A stretch of DNA of 64,000 nucleotides from Primulina eburnea (taxonomy: Eukaryota; Streptophyta; Magnoliopsida; Lamiales; Gesneriaceae). The stretch is taken from positions 12,189,069 to 12,253,068 of the forward strand of contig NC_133101.1 in NCBI RefSeq assembly GCF_022965805.1. Direction: 5' to 3'. The notes beneath the pieces are model-generated. The model was given only the letters and a program-made list of their open reading frames with translations, was not told the DNA's origin and made no database searches. This document shows positions 1-10,510 of this stretch, one piece after another. The number at the start of each line of letters is the position of its first letter. Position 1 is the first letter of the stretch. A program made the translations under genes and the position numbers.

Positions 1-906
1 CGTATTCAATATATGTTAATATTTTTGAAATACATCATTTATTTTCGTGAAAATGTGGAATTTATTAGGAGTAAATTTTTTATCTAACTCTGGTCAACTA
101 TTTTTTTTTATATGACCTTCTATAGTATATTTCAAATACACTTGGGGAGGTCATATTTTTAATTTTGAAAAAATAAATGGTTGACTGGATCATTTTTCCC
201 AATTTACCGATTGTTTTATTATTAGGTATATATTTAGCGTAATAATACCTTTGAAAAATTTTTTTTATGGACATTGTCGCTTAAATATTTTTGCTCACAA
301 TGTGTTTTTAGCAAATAATTAAACCGAGTTAATGAATTTTATTTAAATTAATTTTTTAACTTAATATGGTCCTCAAAAAACACACATGAAATGAAAATTT
401 GTATATTTGAATTTGAATAGGAACATGTTTTAGTAAATACATGCATTCATCAACAAAAATCGACAATGATTGTGTTATCATCCAATTCTAAAATCGTACA
501 TTTTCATCACCTCAATCATCACATTGTCTTCCAAATGACGTGAATGATAATAACGACGGTAACTATTGAAAGCAAACCATGTAGCTTCTACTTGTTGAAT
601 TTTTTAAATAAGAAAAAACACATAATCCATTGAACTTTGAATCAAACATAATTAATTAAAAAAATTTCGAGAGCTCAAAACCAATGAACAAATAATTATT
701 CTATATGAATTTTTTTATCATTTCAATTCTAATTATTTCAATTTTTTAATTGATAACTTTTTTTGTTTCTCTCTTTTCAAATTTGATTTATTTACAAAAT
801 ATTTCTTTGGTTTGTAATGAAACTGTGTATATATTTTGTAGCAAATAATAAGCCTTTTTTAAAATAAAAATAAAATATGAGGATAATAATAATGATCACT
901 AAAATA

Positions 907-947
907 AATTAATTAATTAATTAATTATATATATATATATATATATA
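907..947. repeat. AATT then AT microsatellite
   Basis: A run of AATT repeats passes directly into an AT dinucleotide run. Simple sequence repeat in spacer DNA. Confidence 0.9.
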
Positions 948-1260
948 AATTTTGATAATATAAAATAATTAATTATATTTAGTGTTAGTAATTAGAACCA
1001 AATATTTAAAAGGATTTATAAATGATATATGAATTCATGCACGATTAATTGAGGGAAGAAAAAAATAATAATAAGAGTAGAATATTAGACACAATCAAAT
1101 TGCTTTTATTTGAAAAATTGCATGTCATTGTTCATGGATTCGAAAATGTTTATTTTTAGCTAATAAAAATTGAGTAATATTAGGTTGATATAATTATTAA
1201 GTTTGTATAATTATTATTTAACCTCAATAATTAGTAAACCATGTATATTTTGTATTTATT

Positions 1261-1449
1261 TATATAAAAATATATTTTTACTATGTTGTTATTCATATGC
1301 ATATTATAAGATACACTAACATTCATACATCGTTTCAACTCCTAGAATTTATAATTATATAAAAAAATATATTTTTACTCTGTTGTTATTCATATGCATA
1401 TTATAAGATACACTAATATTCATACGTCGTTTAAAGTCCTAGAATTTAT
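1261..1449. repeat. 97-bp tandem duplication
   Basis: The segment starting at 1261 is repeated at 1358 with a 97-bp offset. Landmarks such as CATATGCATATTATAAGATA and CCTAGAATTTAT occur once in each copy. A few substitutions separate the copies, so the duplication is not brand new. No coding content is seen. Confidence 0.85.
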
Positions 1450-2224
1450 TTGAGTATAATGATCATTTGACTCTCATCCAGTTGTTTGATTTGCTAGTAT
1501 TCGGTTATTCCATCATATGCACTCTAGGAAAAATATATATATATATATCACAATAAATACAAGATAACATTAATTCAAATTAAAAATACAATATAACATT
1601 AAATCCAAACAATAAATAATATGAAAAATGATGAACATATCCTTACCTCTAGAATACGATGAGTTGATTTGAAATTATCCGGAATACAAAAAAATAGAAG
1701 ACTAATCATCAATGGGTAATATCGAGAATTTAAAAATATGAAGGACACATAAATAAAAACACAATTCATTTTTTTATTCATGCTTTTATATAGAAATATA
1801 TATATATTAGATACTTTCTTTAACGAGATAATGATGATAGAAATTTTTTTCAACCAATTTGGTTTTCTCTTATGTTATCCTTTAAGCATGCTTGCAGTCA
1901 ACTCATGTCATGAAAAATTGCTTCCAGACATAATATTGATGATGACGATATCTCGGCTAAAATCTATTTTAGATCTTGCAGATTCTTCTGTCCCATTGAA
2001 TTTAAAGTTAAGCTGAAATTTTAATAAACTATTAAACAAGATAATTCTTTGAAAATGCTTTTGGTGTATATTCATAATCTCATCTGGTAACTTTTGCCTC
2101 CTCTCACTAACATATTATATATATATTGATCGTGAGTAGAGAAAAGGAGAGGAAACCCTCACAAAAATAGCTAATTACTTCTCAGATTTATACTCCTATA
2201 ACATATATACTAAAACAAAGTTTA

Positions 2225-2516
2225 TCATGTTCCAGCCAACCAGGAGGTAAGATCAATGAATATGTCTTCGTTGCAGGGAATGGTGAGTCCACCCGTTGGA
2301 TGAATGTGGAACACGAATTATTCTTCTTCTTGGCTTAGGCTTAGAAGATCTTGAAATGAATTAGGGAATGGTGAGTGATATATGAATGACATTACGTTGC
2401 TTGTTTTCGCTCTCCCCAACATAAATAGGAAAATGCCCCTTTGGAAAATATGTTGATCATGTCGAATCCGATCTTTTAGTTGATAAAGATCGTCTAAGAA
2501 TCGTCCGAATGTCCAT
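2225..2516 (-). pseudogene. SAUR-family auxin-response pseudogene
   Basis: SAUR proteins are small plant proteins induced by auxin; many promote growth by restraining PP2C-D phosphatases and so activating the plasma-membrane proton pump. Reading minus from the ATG at 2516, the start resembles other SAURs (MDIRTILRRSLS), followed by FPKGHFPIYVGESENKQR, a shifted SFQDLLSLSQEEE, then GGLTIPC and IFIDLTSWLAGT to a stop at 2225-2227. An in-frame TGA follows RSDST, a TAG follows HISLTIP, and frameshifts separate the blocks, so no full product is possible. Its distal promoter has been displaced by a transposon and now lies at 3916-4032. Family assignment is secure; loss of function is inferred from the stops. 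Confidence 0.85.
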
Positions 2517-2556
2517 TTTTGTAAGTTTAGCGAAAGACGAAAAAGCTTATAAATTT

Positions 2557-3886
2557 TTGGGGAAAGACCCCAGTACAGGCTTAGATCTTTGGCTTCTTTA
2601 CAAGTTTCGTCCAAAATATTTCGCCATTCCTGGTTTAGTCATATATGTTTACAAATTTTGATCGAGTTGGTCCTTCATCAATTTAATGATTAAAACTAAC
2701 GGTAGACATGACACGTGATGGAGAAAGACTCAGTTCCAGTACCAGATGTTTGCCCATTTTCACTGTTTAGTCCCAAATGTTCTGGCTGAACCTGTTTAGT
2801 CCCAAACGTTTACAAATTTTGACAGAGTTAGTCTTTCGTCAATTTAATGATTAAAACTAATGATAGACATGACATTTGCCGGTCACTGCACTAAAATCCC
2901 CAAAGCCCAAATAAGATGTCTTAATTTTCAATTCAATTCGAGCCGTGACGAATTTTTCATTTTTTTTGCCGCCATCACACTCGAAAATTTCGCTCAACCT
3001 TGAGAATAAATCGACGATGTGCACACAACTAATCTCTAGAAGGAACTCGGGCTCCCTCTATTGCACGATATCTATATTTTCTTCTTACCAGTTTCTGACA
3101 TTTCTGTAGAACTTTAGATTTATTGTGTTTTTAAAAAAAATCAATTTTTCTAGATATGTGTTGTTATTTGGTTGAATATTGTGTTATTGTTCATTGATTA
3201 TGTTTATTTACCTTGCCATTGAGATTTTTTAGAACTAGGATTTCGATTTTGTCGAGTAGGTTTTTTTTATAATTTTATTTTTATGGAAAAATTCAGCAGT
3301 AAATTAAATAAAGGTTTGTGACAACTCATTTTGATTAAAGTTCTCCATTTTTTTTGTTTCAGATATAATAGAATTTTCGACTCCATAATATGAGAGTCTT
3401 CTTTATTTGAGCAATAAATTATCCACATTATATTTGGAATCATTTTTAATTGTTTCACTTTATGATCCTAACATATGGAAAAACATACGTTGTTTTAACT
3501 CGTATATGGATACATCAACAATTGTTTCCTCTACATCAAGTGTAAGTTGTGCAACTTGTAGTGGTAGTTCAACACAAATTCTTAATCGATCAGAAAAAAT
3601 TATGAATTTGAATGATGGGTGTTAGAATTAGAAATGAGAACTCCAAGCATGCATAAAAGTTTTCGAGGCTAGCTAATCAATGATATAAAACCGTAAGTAA
3701 AGTCATTTTGGGGATTTTAAGGGCGTCACTGACATATGTCATGTCTACTGTTAGTTCTAACAATTAAATTGAAGGGCCAGCTGGGTCAAAATTTGTTAAA
3801 TTTTAGGACTAAATAGAGAAAGCCGAACATTTAGGCAAAACTTGGAATAGGGCCAAAAATCTGGGATGAATAGGTTTTTTCTCCCA
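2557..3886. mobile_element. Non-autonomous TIR DNA transposon (superfamily unassigned)
   Basis: Long imperfect terminal inverted repeats. The left arm around 2790-2905 (TTTAGTCCC, CAAATTTTGAC, AGACATGACAT, AAAATCCCC) reappears in reverse complement around 3705-3815. Outside these, GGAGAAAGAC on the left matches the reverse complement of TTTTTTCTCC on the right. The left arm is present twice in tandem (2559 and 2720, 161-bp period). The interior has no transposase. I could not find a clean target duplication, so the ends are approximate; long arms would suit a Mutator-like element, but that is a guess. It separates the SAUR pseudogene at 2225-2516 from its upstream block. Confidence 0.7.
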
Positions 3887-3915
3887 ACTCTTTTGAGTAT
3901 CGGAAATGTGTTGGT

Positions 3916-3926
3916 GTATATATAGA
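3916..3926 (-). promoter_or_regulatory. Probable TATA box of the split SAUR pseudogene
   Basis: In minus orientation the sequence reads CTATATATACACCAACACATTTCC. The TATATACAC.AACACATTTCC part matches the TATA region upstream of the SAUR at 6005. It now lies about 1.4 kb from the pseudogene ATG because of the intervening transposon. Confidence 0.5.
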
Positions 3927-3960
3927 TAGGACGAATGTGTAAATGGCGTATCTTTCAAGA

Positions 3961-4032
3961 TTGGATGAGTTGTGGCTGGAAAAATTAGAGAAACAGAAGC
4001 ACATGAGGAGTAACATGGTTTTGCCTTGCATG
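3961..4032 (-). promoter_or_regulatory. Conserved SAUR upstream block (copy of the 2225-2516 pseudogene)
   Basis: Contains GTGGCTGGAAAAATT, AAGCACATGAGGAGTAACATGG and TTTGCCTT. In gene (minus) orientation it closely matches 5751-5815 upstream of the SAUR at 6005, and more loosely 5191-5253 upstream of the SAUR at 4702. Its orientation relative to the dependent gene is the same in all three cases. The CACATG core is an E-box-like hexamer, but no factor can be named. Confidence 0.65.
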
Positions 4033-4701
4033 AATCACTACGTACAAGTCATGTTGGAGACATTGTTCCCTACCAATTTCTTCAACAAACACTCGAAGGG
4101 TCCTCTTCAAACACTTCAATTTTCTTTAGATCCCTTTCATATCTCTACTTTTCTAGTCACCTACGGACCTTTAGATTTATCTAAAAACTAGATTTATTAA
4201 TGATGTGAGATGAGAACATGACAGATACATGATTTAATGAGTTAACTATTCCATTGTAAAATGTATTTTGTAGTTTTGGTCATCAATGGGATCTGAAAGA
4301 AATTTTTATCTTGGTAAAGGAAATGCATCAGAAGTATATTTCTCACGGTTTATCAAGGTAGCACAAGTTGAGCATCACAGGAATTAGAAGAAGTTCATAA
4401 CAACGGAAAAAAGTATTGTTCTCGTGCTATGCAAATAGAAAAATAATAAACCATAAAATCTCCTTTCACATCTGTATTTCAGATCTTGCAGAGTGTTGGA
4501 CAAAGCATTTATACTTACAACTAGAACAAGATAATGCATTTGAATGAAAAAAATTGACACAATATATATTTAACAAAATTTTCTTGTATTCATAAATTTT
4601 GAATATTTTCCCACTAATATGTACAGTGGTTCGAATAGATAAGAAGACTAGAATCCCTCAAACCAGCTAATTAATATATATAAATTCTAGTCAATAATAC
4701 A
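4033..4701. other. Spacer, nothing recognised
   Basis: AT-rich sequence downstream of the intact SAUR gene and upstream of the displaced pseudogene promoter. No gene, repeat or RNA was recognised. Confidence 0.5.
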
Positions 4702-4986
4702 TCATGATCTGCTCAAGCGAGATGTGACATCAACAAACAAATCTTCACTGCAAGGAATGGTGAGACCACCCATTGGATGGTAATACCCGAATTCTTCTTC
4801 AGCTTGGCATAGCAAATCTTGAAATGAAGGATGGTTCAGATATGACACGGGAATAACAAATCTTTGCTTATATTCACACTCTCCCACGTAAACAGCACAA
4901 TATCCTTTCGGAACATCAACTGGTCGTGTCGAATTCGATCTTTTCTCGCTTGATAAAGATCTTTTAAGAATTTGTCGAATGGCCAT
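4702..4986 (-). CDS. SAUR-like auxin-responsive protein
   Basis: Intact intronless frame of 94 residues, the usual SAUR size. The family acts in auxin-stimulated cell expansion by inhibiting PP2C-D phosphatases that switch off plasma-membrane H+-ATPases. The variable N-terminus [19 protein letters not shown] is followed by the SAUR core: [12 protein letters not shown] (residues about 25-36), [40 protein letters not shown] and a short tail ending SRLSRS. No signal peptide or membrane segment is seen. The ATG at 4986 gives the canonical MAIR start shared with the neighbouring copies. A TATA-like box lies about 130 bp upstream and the shared upstream block about 205 bp upstream. It is head-to-head with the broken SAUR at 6005, with 1.0 kb between start codons. 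It is the only SAUR here without a break. Confidence 0.93.
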   Translation of the reverse strand: MAIRQILKRSLSSEKRSNSTRPVDVPKGYCAVYVGECEYKQRFVIPVSYLNHPSFQDLLCQAEEEFGYYHPMGGLTIPCSEDLFVDVTSRLSRS

Positions 4987-5110
4987 TTCTTGTATTAAAA
5001 TATTGCTTGCTGAAGCAAGGAACTCTGAACTGTTATACGGAAAACTTGAATCAGAAATATTTGACTAGTAGTACTTGGCTTGTTGGTTTGAAGCTTGACC
5101 GGAGGAATAT

Positions 5111-5123
5111 ACAAATATATAGA
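5111..5123 (-). promoter_or_regulatory. TATA box of the intact SAUR gene
   Basis: Minus strand TCTATATATTTGT, about 125-137 bp before the ATG at 4986. The spacing matches the TATA-to-ATG distance of the SAUR at 6005. Confidence 0.6.
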
Positions 5124-5190
5124 TGAATTTAGAGTGTCATTTAATCCTTTAAAATATTGATTGTGGTCCAGAGAAACAGCAAGTGGATGT

Positions 5191-5253
5191 ACGGTGGCTG
5201 GCGAAAATTGAAGTTAACGAGAGCACATGAAGAATCACATGAAATTGTCTTCC
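5191..5253 (-). promoter_or_regulatory. Conserved SAUR upstream block (intact gene)
   Basis: Contains GGTGGCTGGCGAAAATTG, GAGCACATGAAGAATCACATG and TTGTCTTCC. The order and spacing match 3961-4032 and the reverse complement of 5751-5815. The CCAGCCAC end (gene orientation) lies about 209 bp before the start codon, against about 199 bp for the SAUR at 6005. The position, orientation and sequence conservation suggest a cis-regulatory module inherited with the gene duplication. Confidence 0.6.
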
Positions 5254-5750
5254 AATCTTCGTATATTATAAAGCATCTGTCATTTCAGAACCCTTTTTCC
5301 CCACCACCATCAGCCACAAAGTCTTTGTACGACCCTACTCAAATCATTCACGTTACAACAAGCCACACCCCACCAAACTTTATCTTGTTATCTTCTGATC
5401 AAACAGTCAGTTGGTCCAAATTCATGTGAACCACAACTCTGTTTGGTATAAATTCTATAAATTGAGGGGTTATTTACTAAATGTTAAGTGGATCATATTT
5501 TAAGAACAAAGATGATTTTTATATGATGATGTCTTGGACCCAATTTATCAGTTTGTTTGCTCTTCAATGGATATTGAGAGAGGTCTAATTGACTGAGGAA
5601 TGTGATATGATCTGGGAAAGAAAAGTCGTGTGATGTGCCGTTGCCGTAACTCAGATCTTCCAAGAAGAGTGGGCCATAAACTTGGAACATCCTTCTGCAA
5701 TATTTAATTTTGCGGAAAAGTAGCTAGGGAGATTTATGGTCATTAATAAT
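5254..5750. other. Spacer between divergent SAUR promoters
   Basis: Non-coding sequence between the two upstream blocks of the head-to-head SAUR genes. No repeat or gene was recognised. Confidence 0.5.
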
Positions 5751-5815
5751 GGAAGGCAAAGCCATGTTATGCTTCATGTGCTTATGTTTCTCAAATTTTC
5801 CAGCCACGACTTATC
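5751..5815 (+). promoter_or_regulatory. Conserved SAUR upstream block (6005 copy)
   Basis: GGAAGGCAAAGCCATGTTATG, then CATGTGCTTATGTTTCTC, then TTTTCCAGCCACGA. The reverse complement aligns almost base for base with 3961-4032. It ends about 199 bp before the ATG at 6005. Confidence 0.65.
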
Positions 5816-5876
5816 CAATGGACCTCTTGATCGCTCAAGGCGAACTTCCTTCTTGAAAGATTGACATTTTAATTTA

Positions 5877-5886
5877 TTTATATACA
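5877..5886 (+). promoter_or_regulatory. TATA box of the 6005 SAUR copy
   Basis: TTTATATACA followed by CAACACATTTCCC, about 120 bp before the ATG at 6005. The same string recurs near the displaced promoter at 3916. Confidence 0.6.
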
Positions 5887-6004
5887 CAACACATTTCCCA
5901 GTCCAAAACAAAAAAAATAATCTTGACAATTTTCGATTTCTTCACAAAGACATTCTTTTATTTCCTTCAGTACCTTCCGAGCATTTTGCATCTGTACAAC
6001 AACA

Positions 6005-6284
6005 ATGGCTATTAAACAAATTTTTGGACGTTCTTTGTCGAGTGAAAGAAGATCAAACTCCAAGGAATCCACGGATGTTCCGAAGGGACATTTTGCTGTT
6101 TATGTTGGGGAAACCGAAAATAAGCAGAGATTTGCCTATACCTTACTTGAACAAAGCTTTGTTCCAACATCTGTTAAATCGAACGGAAGAAGAATTCGGG
6201 TTCAATCATCCAATGGGTGGACTCACCATCCCGTGCAGCGAAGATTTATTTATTGATCTCACCCCTAGATTGAAGAGAATATGA
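6005..6284 (+). pseudogene. SAUR-family gene broken by a frameshift
   Basis: Starts [19 protein letters not shown] and continues through [12 protein letters not shown] and NKQRF, then leaves frame. The rest of the SAUR core ([38 protein letters not shown] to the stop at 6284) is in another frame. Other family members read QRFVIP followed by two residues and YLN, so a 5-bp deletion just after the QRF codons explains both the frame change and the missing residues. Promoter elements are conserved. The break is recent, since the rest is well preserved; a sequencing or assembly error is the alternative. Confidence 0.85.
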
Positions 6285-6439
6285 CATATATGGAGTACTA
6301 TACTGATTTTAGGGAGTAGAATTTTGTATACTAGTTAGTTAATTAACTAGTTCTCTTCTTTGGGGATTCTTATCTAGCGATTTTTACATCAGTATATGTA
6401 CAATTTGCAAATGTTGCGTTATCGGATATGACTTCAAGT

Positions 6440-7012
6440 TTGGGGATTTTTTTTTTAAAATTCCCACACAAAATCGGTCGGTTCGGTTTGGTTTTCGGTT
6501 TTTTATTTCGGTTTTTTCGGTTTTCAGTTTTAGAAATATATAATCCGATATCCGAACCATTTTACTTCGGTTCGGTTCGAATTTCTCTACCAAAACTGTT
6601 CGGTTATTTCGGTTGGTTAATTCGGTTTTGGTATAATTATTTAAATTAATAAATAAATATATTATAAAATATAATATGTTAACTTTCTATATGTTTTCTT
6701 AGTAAAATATTTAAATATAAGGTCTAAATTAATTAAATAAACAACAATAAACTAAAAATTGTTCAAAATAGTTTTTCATTCACTAAATATCATATCAAAA
6801 TATATAATATAAATAAAAATATAAAAAAATTATTAATTTAATGAAATTTCGGTATTTTCGGTTTTGACATATATAATCCAAAATCAAACCAAATAAACTT
6901 CGGTTTTAACATTTATATCCGAATTGTAAAATTCGGCTTTCGGTTCGGTGTTCGGTTTTTTCGGTTTGGATTTCCGGTTTTTCGGTTTTATCCGAAGTTT
7001 GAACACCTCTGG
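6440..7012. repeat. CGGTTTT-rich dispersed repeat (MITE-like)
   Basis: Both ends are dense in TTCGGTTCGGTTTTCGG-like words, around an AT-rich centre. The right end reads CCGAAGTTTGAACACCTCT. Such repeats are common in plant genomes and often derive from small DNA transposons. Boundaries are approximate and no target duplication was found. Confidence 0.45.
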
Positions 7013-7047
7013 GTATAGGGATGCTACCCCATCTCTGAATCAGCTCG

Positions 7048-7076
7048 ATGATAATAATAATAATAATAATAATAAT
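7048..7076. repeat. ATA trinucleotide microsatellite
   Basis: Uninterrupted ATA/TAA repeats followed by a short CAT run. Confidence 0.9.
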
Positions 7077-7258
7077 CATCATCATGAATAATAATTATAA
7101 TGATTTTATAAATAATAAGGTTGGTAAGAATTAATAAAAAAAATATTATTAATTAAAAAAAATTTCATTCGCCAACTCAATCAAATGTGTATTTGAAGCG
7201 AGGATAGGGAATTGATAGGATCGAGTATGGAAATTCCTAGGTTAGCTAGAAGAGTGGA

Positions 7259-9207
7259 TGTGGGTACCCGGACGCTAATCAAATTCTTAATCATCATTTG
7301 GGACTAATTAATCAATTATAAAACAAGGTCTAATTTTTTTTTAAAAAATGCGGAACGTAGTGAAATCAAACTAATATACAACTCAGTATATAAAATAAAG
7401 TACATGTCATTTATCATCTACCAACCAGTAAAACTAAGGTACAACATCTATATATCAAGTGTCACACCCTATATACATCAAAGTCCGAAGTCTCCACTCT
7501 ATCACGATCTCTCCTCATCTCCTGGACCCTGATCCTGTCCCACCTGTTGTCATGTACACATACAGACAAGACAACATCCGGATAACTCCGGTGAGAATAA
7601 TCCCAGTATAAATCAACGAAACATGCAATCATATAAACAAATATAAAGCATGTAATCAGGTAACAGATATATGTATCACAATCTGAAACATAAACAATCA
7701 TAGACTGTCGACAATGCTCGTAACTCTATAATTCAGACTAGACTCAATCCTAGCCTAGGGATCCCGGTTTCCAGATGTGGTGTTCCTATATCGAATTCCG
7801 TAATAGAAGGAATAGCAATTCCATTACTCGATATAACCAAACATGGTGTTCCTATATCGAATTCCGTAATAGAAGAATCCCAATCCTATTTACTCGATAT
7901 AACCGAACATCCGGTGTCCTGACCTAACCGTCATGGATTGTAGCTCTATCGCTAATATCCTATCTTGAGACATCGTGCAATGTGCCCGTGACGATCCCGC
8001 CACTGTCAGGCACTTCCGTCCCAAGATTTTTATACTATCTTGTGACATCGTGCAATGTTCCCGTGGCGATCTCACCACTATCAGGAACTTCTGTCACAAG
8101 ATTATTCATCTACTACCTGTTATCTATAATTCAAGAGAACAAGTACATCGATCAAATCAATGCAAATATCAATGCAATAAAGTAAAGTATGTGATTTAGG
8201 GAAACTCAAGTCTACACTGACTCAAGTCGATCTCCCAGTACCACATTGACTTATACATTTCTTTCGTCGGTTTCTGGCTCAGTCGCAGTCCTGAACTCAC
8301 AGTCTGTCTGGCAATGACAATACCAATAATTTCATATCAATATACCTTTCAAATCAATAACAATCTGATCAATCTGGATTTAATTCAAATCATCGGCATA
8401 ACGGTACAGACTCAATATCCCCGTCAATACCACATCACCAGATAACAGTTATAGTCCATAACCCATATCCAATACAATCCGTGATTCAACCGTAAATCAA
8501 ATCTGTCCGGTATAAATCAATACACCCCAGAAAATTCATAACAATTCCATAATCGATCCGTTTCTTAATCTGACTTCGATTCTACGATGTCTAACATGTC
8601 AAGAACAACATATATGACGTGTATTCAATTTCAACAACATCATAATTTCAAAACATGTCAAAACGTAGTAAAACTTACATCCAGTTGTAGCCTACGTTGC
8701 TAGGAACTCGGTACTGAAGTCGGATTTAAAATCAGACGGACGGATTCTCGCAAAATCTAATCTAAAGTCAAGAGTACGAAGTTAGCCTCGATTTCCCTTT
8801 TCCTTTCCTGATTTTCCTTCGAAAACTGAATGCACACATATATATATTGCATGCAAGTCGCTACGTGTCTTCTCAGAATTTCTCTCATTTCAGGCGGCGC
8901 TCGGGCGGTGCTAAACTACCGCTCGAGCGCGGCATGTTCTGTTCGAGAATAATCTTTGTTGAGCACTGGCGCTCGGGCGGTTAAATATTACCGCTCGGGC
9001 GCCGTACTCTCTGCCCAAAAACTTATCAAGTTAAACACTGGCGCTCGGGCGGTCATACACTACCGCTCGGGCGCCACATCTTCTGTCCGAGACTTGTGTA
9101 ATTTATATGCTTCGTCCAAATTTAGTCTCGTAATAGCCCGTCTATAATTATATCAATTTAAATTCAATAATCTTCACGTGACATGATATAAAATCTAGGG
9201 CATTACA
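7259..9207 (-). repeat. Element A 3' LTR
   Basis: 1949 bp, bounded by TG and CA and followed on its element-upstream side by the polypurine tract. It contains a 72-bp palindromic array (8896-9075), a 66-bp dimer (from 7779 and 7845) and a 75-bp dimer (from 7971 and 8046). It is shorter than its partner mainly because the CA/TA microsatellite near 8830 is unexpanded here. Confidence 0.95.
8896..9075. repeat. 72-bp palindromic GC-rich array in the 3' LTR of A
   Basis: Three units start at 8896, 8968 and 9040, exactly 72 bp apart. Each holds two 10-bp GC cores, GCTCGGGCGG and GCTCGGGCGC (with GCTCGAGCGC in the first unit), 22 bp apart, forming an imperfect palindrome around a short AT-rich middle. 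It lies about 130-310 bp inside the LTR from the TGTAATGCCC end, so in U3. Confidence 0.9.
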
Positions 9208-9220
9208 TTTCTCCCCCCCT
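9208..9220 (-). other. Polypurine tract of element A
   Basis: Minus strand AGGGGGGGAGAAA directly before the LTR TGTAATGCCC. It primes plus-strand DNA synthesis. Confidence 0.85.
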
Positions 9221-9227
9221 AAGATAC

Positions 9228-9245
9228 GATTTCGTCCTCGAAATC
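9228..9245 (-). other. Pre-PPT hairpin of element A
   Basis: Minus strand GATTTCG-AGGA-CGAAATC: a perfect 7-bp stem with a four-base loop, between the integrase stop codon and the polypurine tract. The same structure occurs in elements B, C, D and G. Confidence 0.7.
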
Positions 9246-9301
9246 CCAAGCTATCAATCGTATTAATAAGGAGTATATACAAGACTGTATAACAATTTAC
9301 A

Positions 9302-10510
9302 TCAGTGAAACAATGCTGAGAATTCTTGTCTCATGTCAGATTCAGTCTCCCAAGTAGCTTCTTCAATGCCATGACGAGTCCATTGAACTTTCACAAGAGG
9401 AATCGTCTTTGTTCTGAGCTGTTTTTCTTTACGATCGATCATCCGAATCGGTTTCTCGACATAACTCAATGTCTCGTCCAGCTCAGTCTCGTCTGGTTGC
9501 ATAACATGTGAATCATCAGGGAGATATTTCCGCAGCATCGATACATGAAAAACATCATGTATTCCAGATAATGAAGGCGGCAAGGCAAGTCGATAGGTAC
9601 GATCTCCTATCTTCTCGAGAATCTCATAAGGACCCACATATCTTGGAGACAATTTCCCTTTCTTGCCGAACCTGACAACACCTCTGAAAGGAGAAATCTT
9701 CAGGAATACTCGGTCTCCTACCTTAAATACCAACGGTCGTCGTCTGAGGTTGGCATATTTGGCTTGTCGGTCCTGAGCTGCCTTCATTTTCTTCTGAATC
9801 AATTTCACTTTCTCAGTCATATCTCTGATCATATCAGGTCCAGTCTCAGGAACTTCAGAGATATCATCCCAATAAAGAGGCGATCGACACTTCTTTCCGT
9901 ACAACGCTTCAAATGGTGCCATTTCAATACTCGTTTGATAGCTATTGTTGTACGAAAATTCACAAAGAGGCAATGCATCTTGCCAGTTAGTGCTAAGATC
10001 CAGCACTACAGCTCTCAGCGTATCTTCCAATGTCTGGATTGTACGTTCTGACTGCCCGTCAGTCTGTGGATGATATGCGGTACTAAGATGTAACTTCGTA
10101 CCAAGAGCTTGTTGCAAACTCTGCCAGAAGTACGAAGTAAACCGAGGATCACGGTCTGAAACAATCGACTTCGGCACTCCGTGCAGTCTAACCACTTCCT
10201 TAACATAGATATCGGCCATCTGATCATATCTGTACGTCATTTTGTATGGAATGAAACATGCCGATTTGGTCAATCTATCAATCACGACCCAAATCGCATC
10301 ATAACCTCGGGAGGATCTCGGTAATTGTGTCACAAAATCCATGGAAATGTGATCCAATTTCCATTCAGGAATGGACAAACTTTGCAACAATCCTCCTGGT
10401 TTCTTCCTTTCAGCCTTCACCTGTTGGCAATTCAGACACTTCGATACAAATGTAGCAATGTCCGCTTTCATTTGTTTCCACCAATATTGTGTCTTTAAAT
10501 CATTATACAT
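9302..10510 (-). pseudogene. Gypsy integrase with chromodomain (element A)
   Basis: The 402-residue frame begins inside the integrase zinc region; C25 and C28 (KCLNCQQ) are the CC half of the HHCC motif. The catalytic triad D58, D119 and E155 is intact (MDFVTQL, VSDRDPRF, GQSERT) with the D-D35-E spacing. The C-terminal part carries GPYEILEKIGDRTYRLALP and ends with a chromodomain (VKVQWTRHGIEEATWE), the module that directs chromoviruses to heterochromatin. The frame is cut from reverse transcriptase by a one-base deletion near 10515, visible by comparison with element B. As a separate protein it lacks the HH half of the zinc site. Confidence 0.9.

Larger units (their letters stand above)
1..2224. 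other. AT-rich spacer, no gene recognised
   Basis: Very AT-rich sequence with short random open frames and no recognisable protein. It holds a mixed AATT/AT microsatellite (907-947) and a 97-bp tandem duplication (1261-1449). Nothing else could be supported. Confidence 0.6.

Noticed and set aside
1599..2016. Overlapping short frames on both strands
   Set aside because: AT-rich spacer, no recognisable motif.
2557..3886. Assignment of the TIR element to Mutator-like transposons
   Set aside because: Long arms fit, but no 9-bp target duplication or transposase was found, so the superfamily is left open.
5157..5429. 90-residue frame upstream of the intact SAUR
   Set aside because: Overlaps the conserved SAUR upstream block and looks non-coding.
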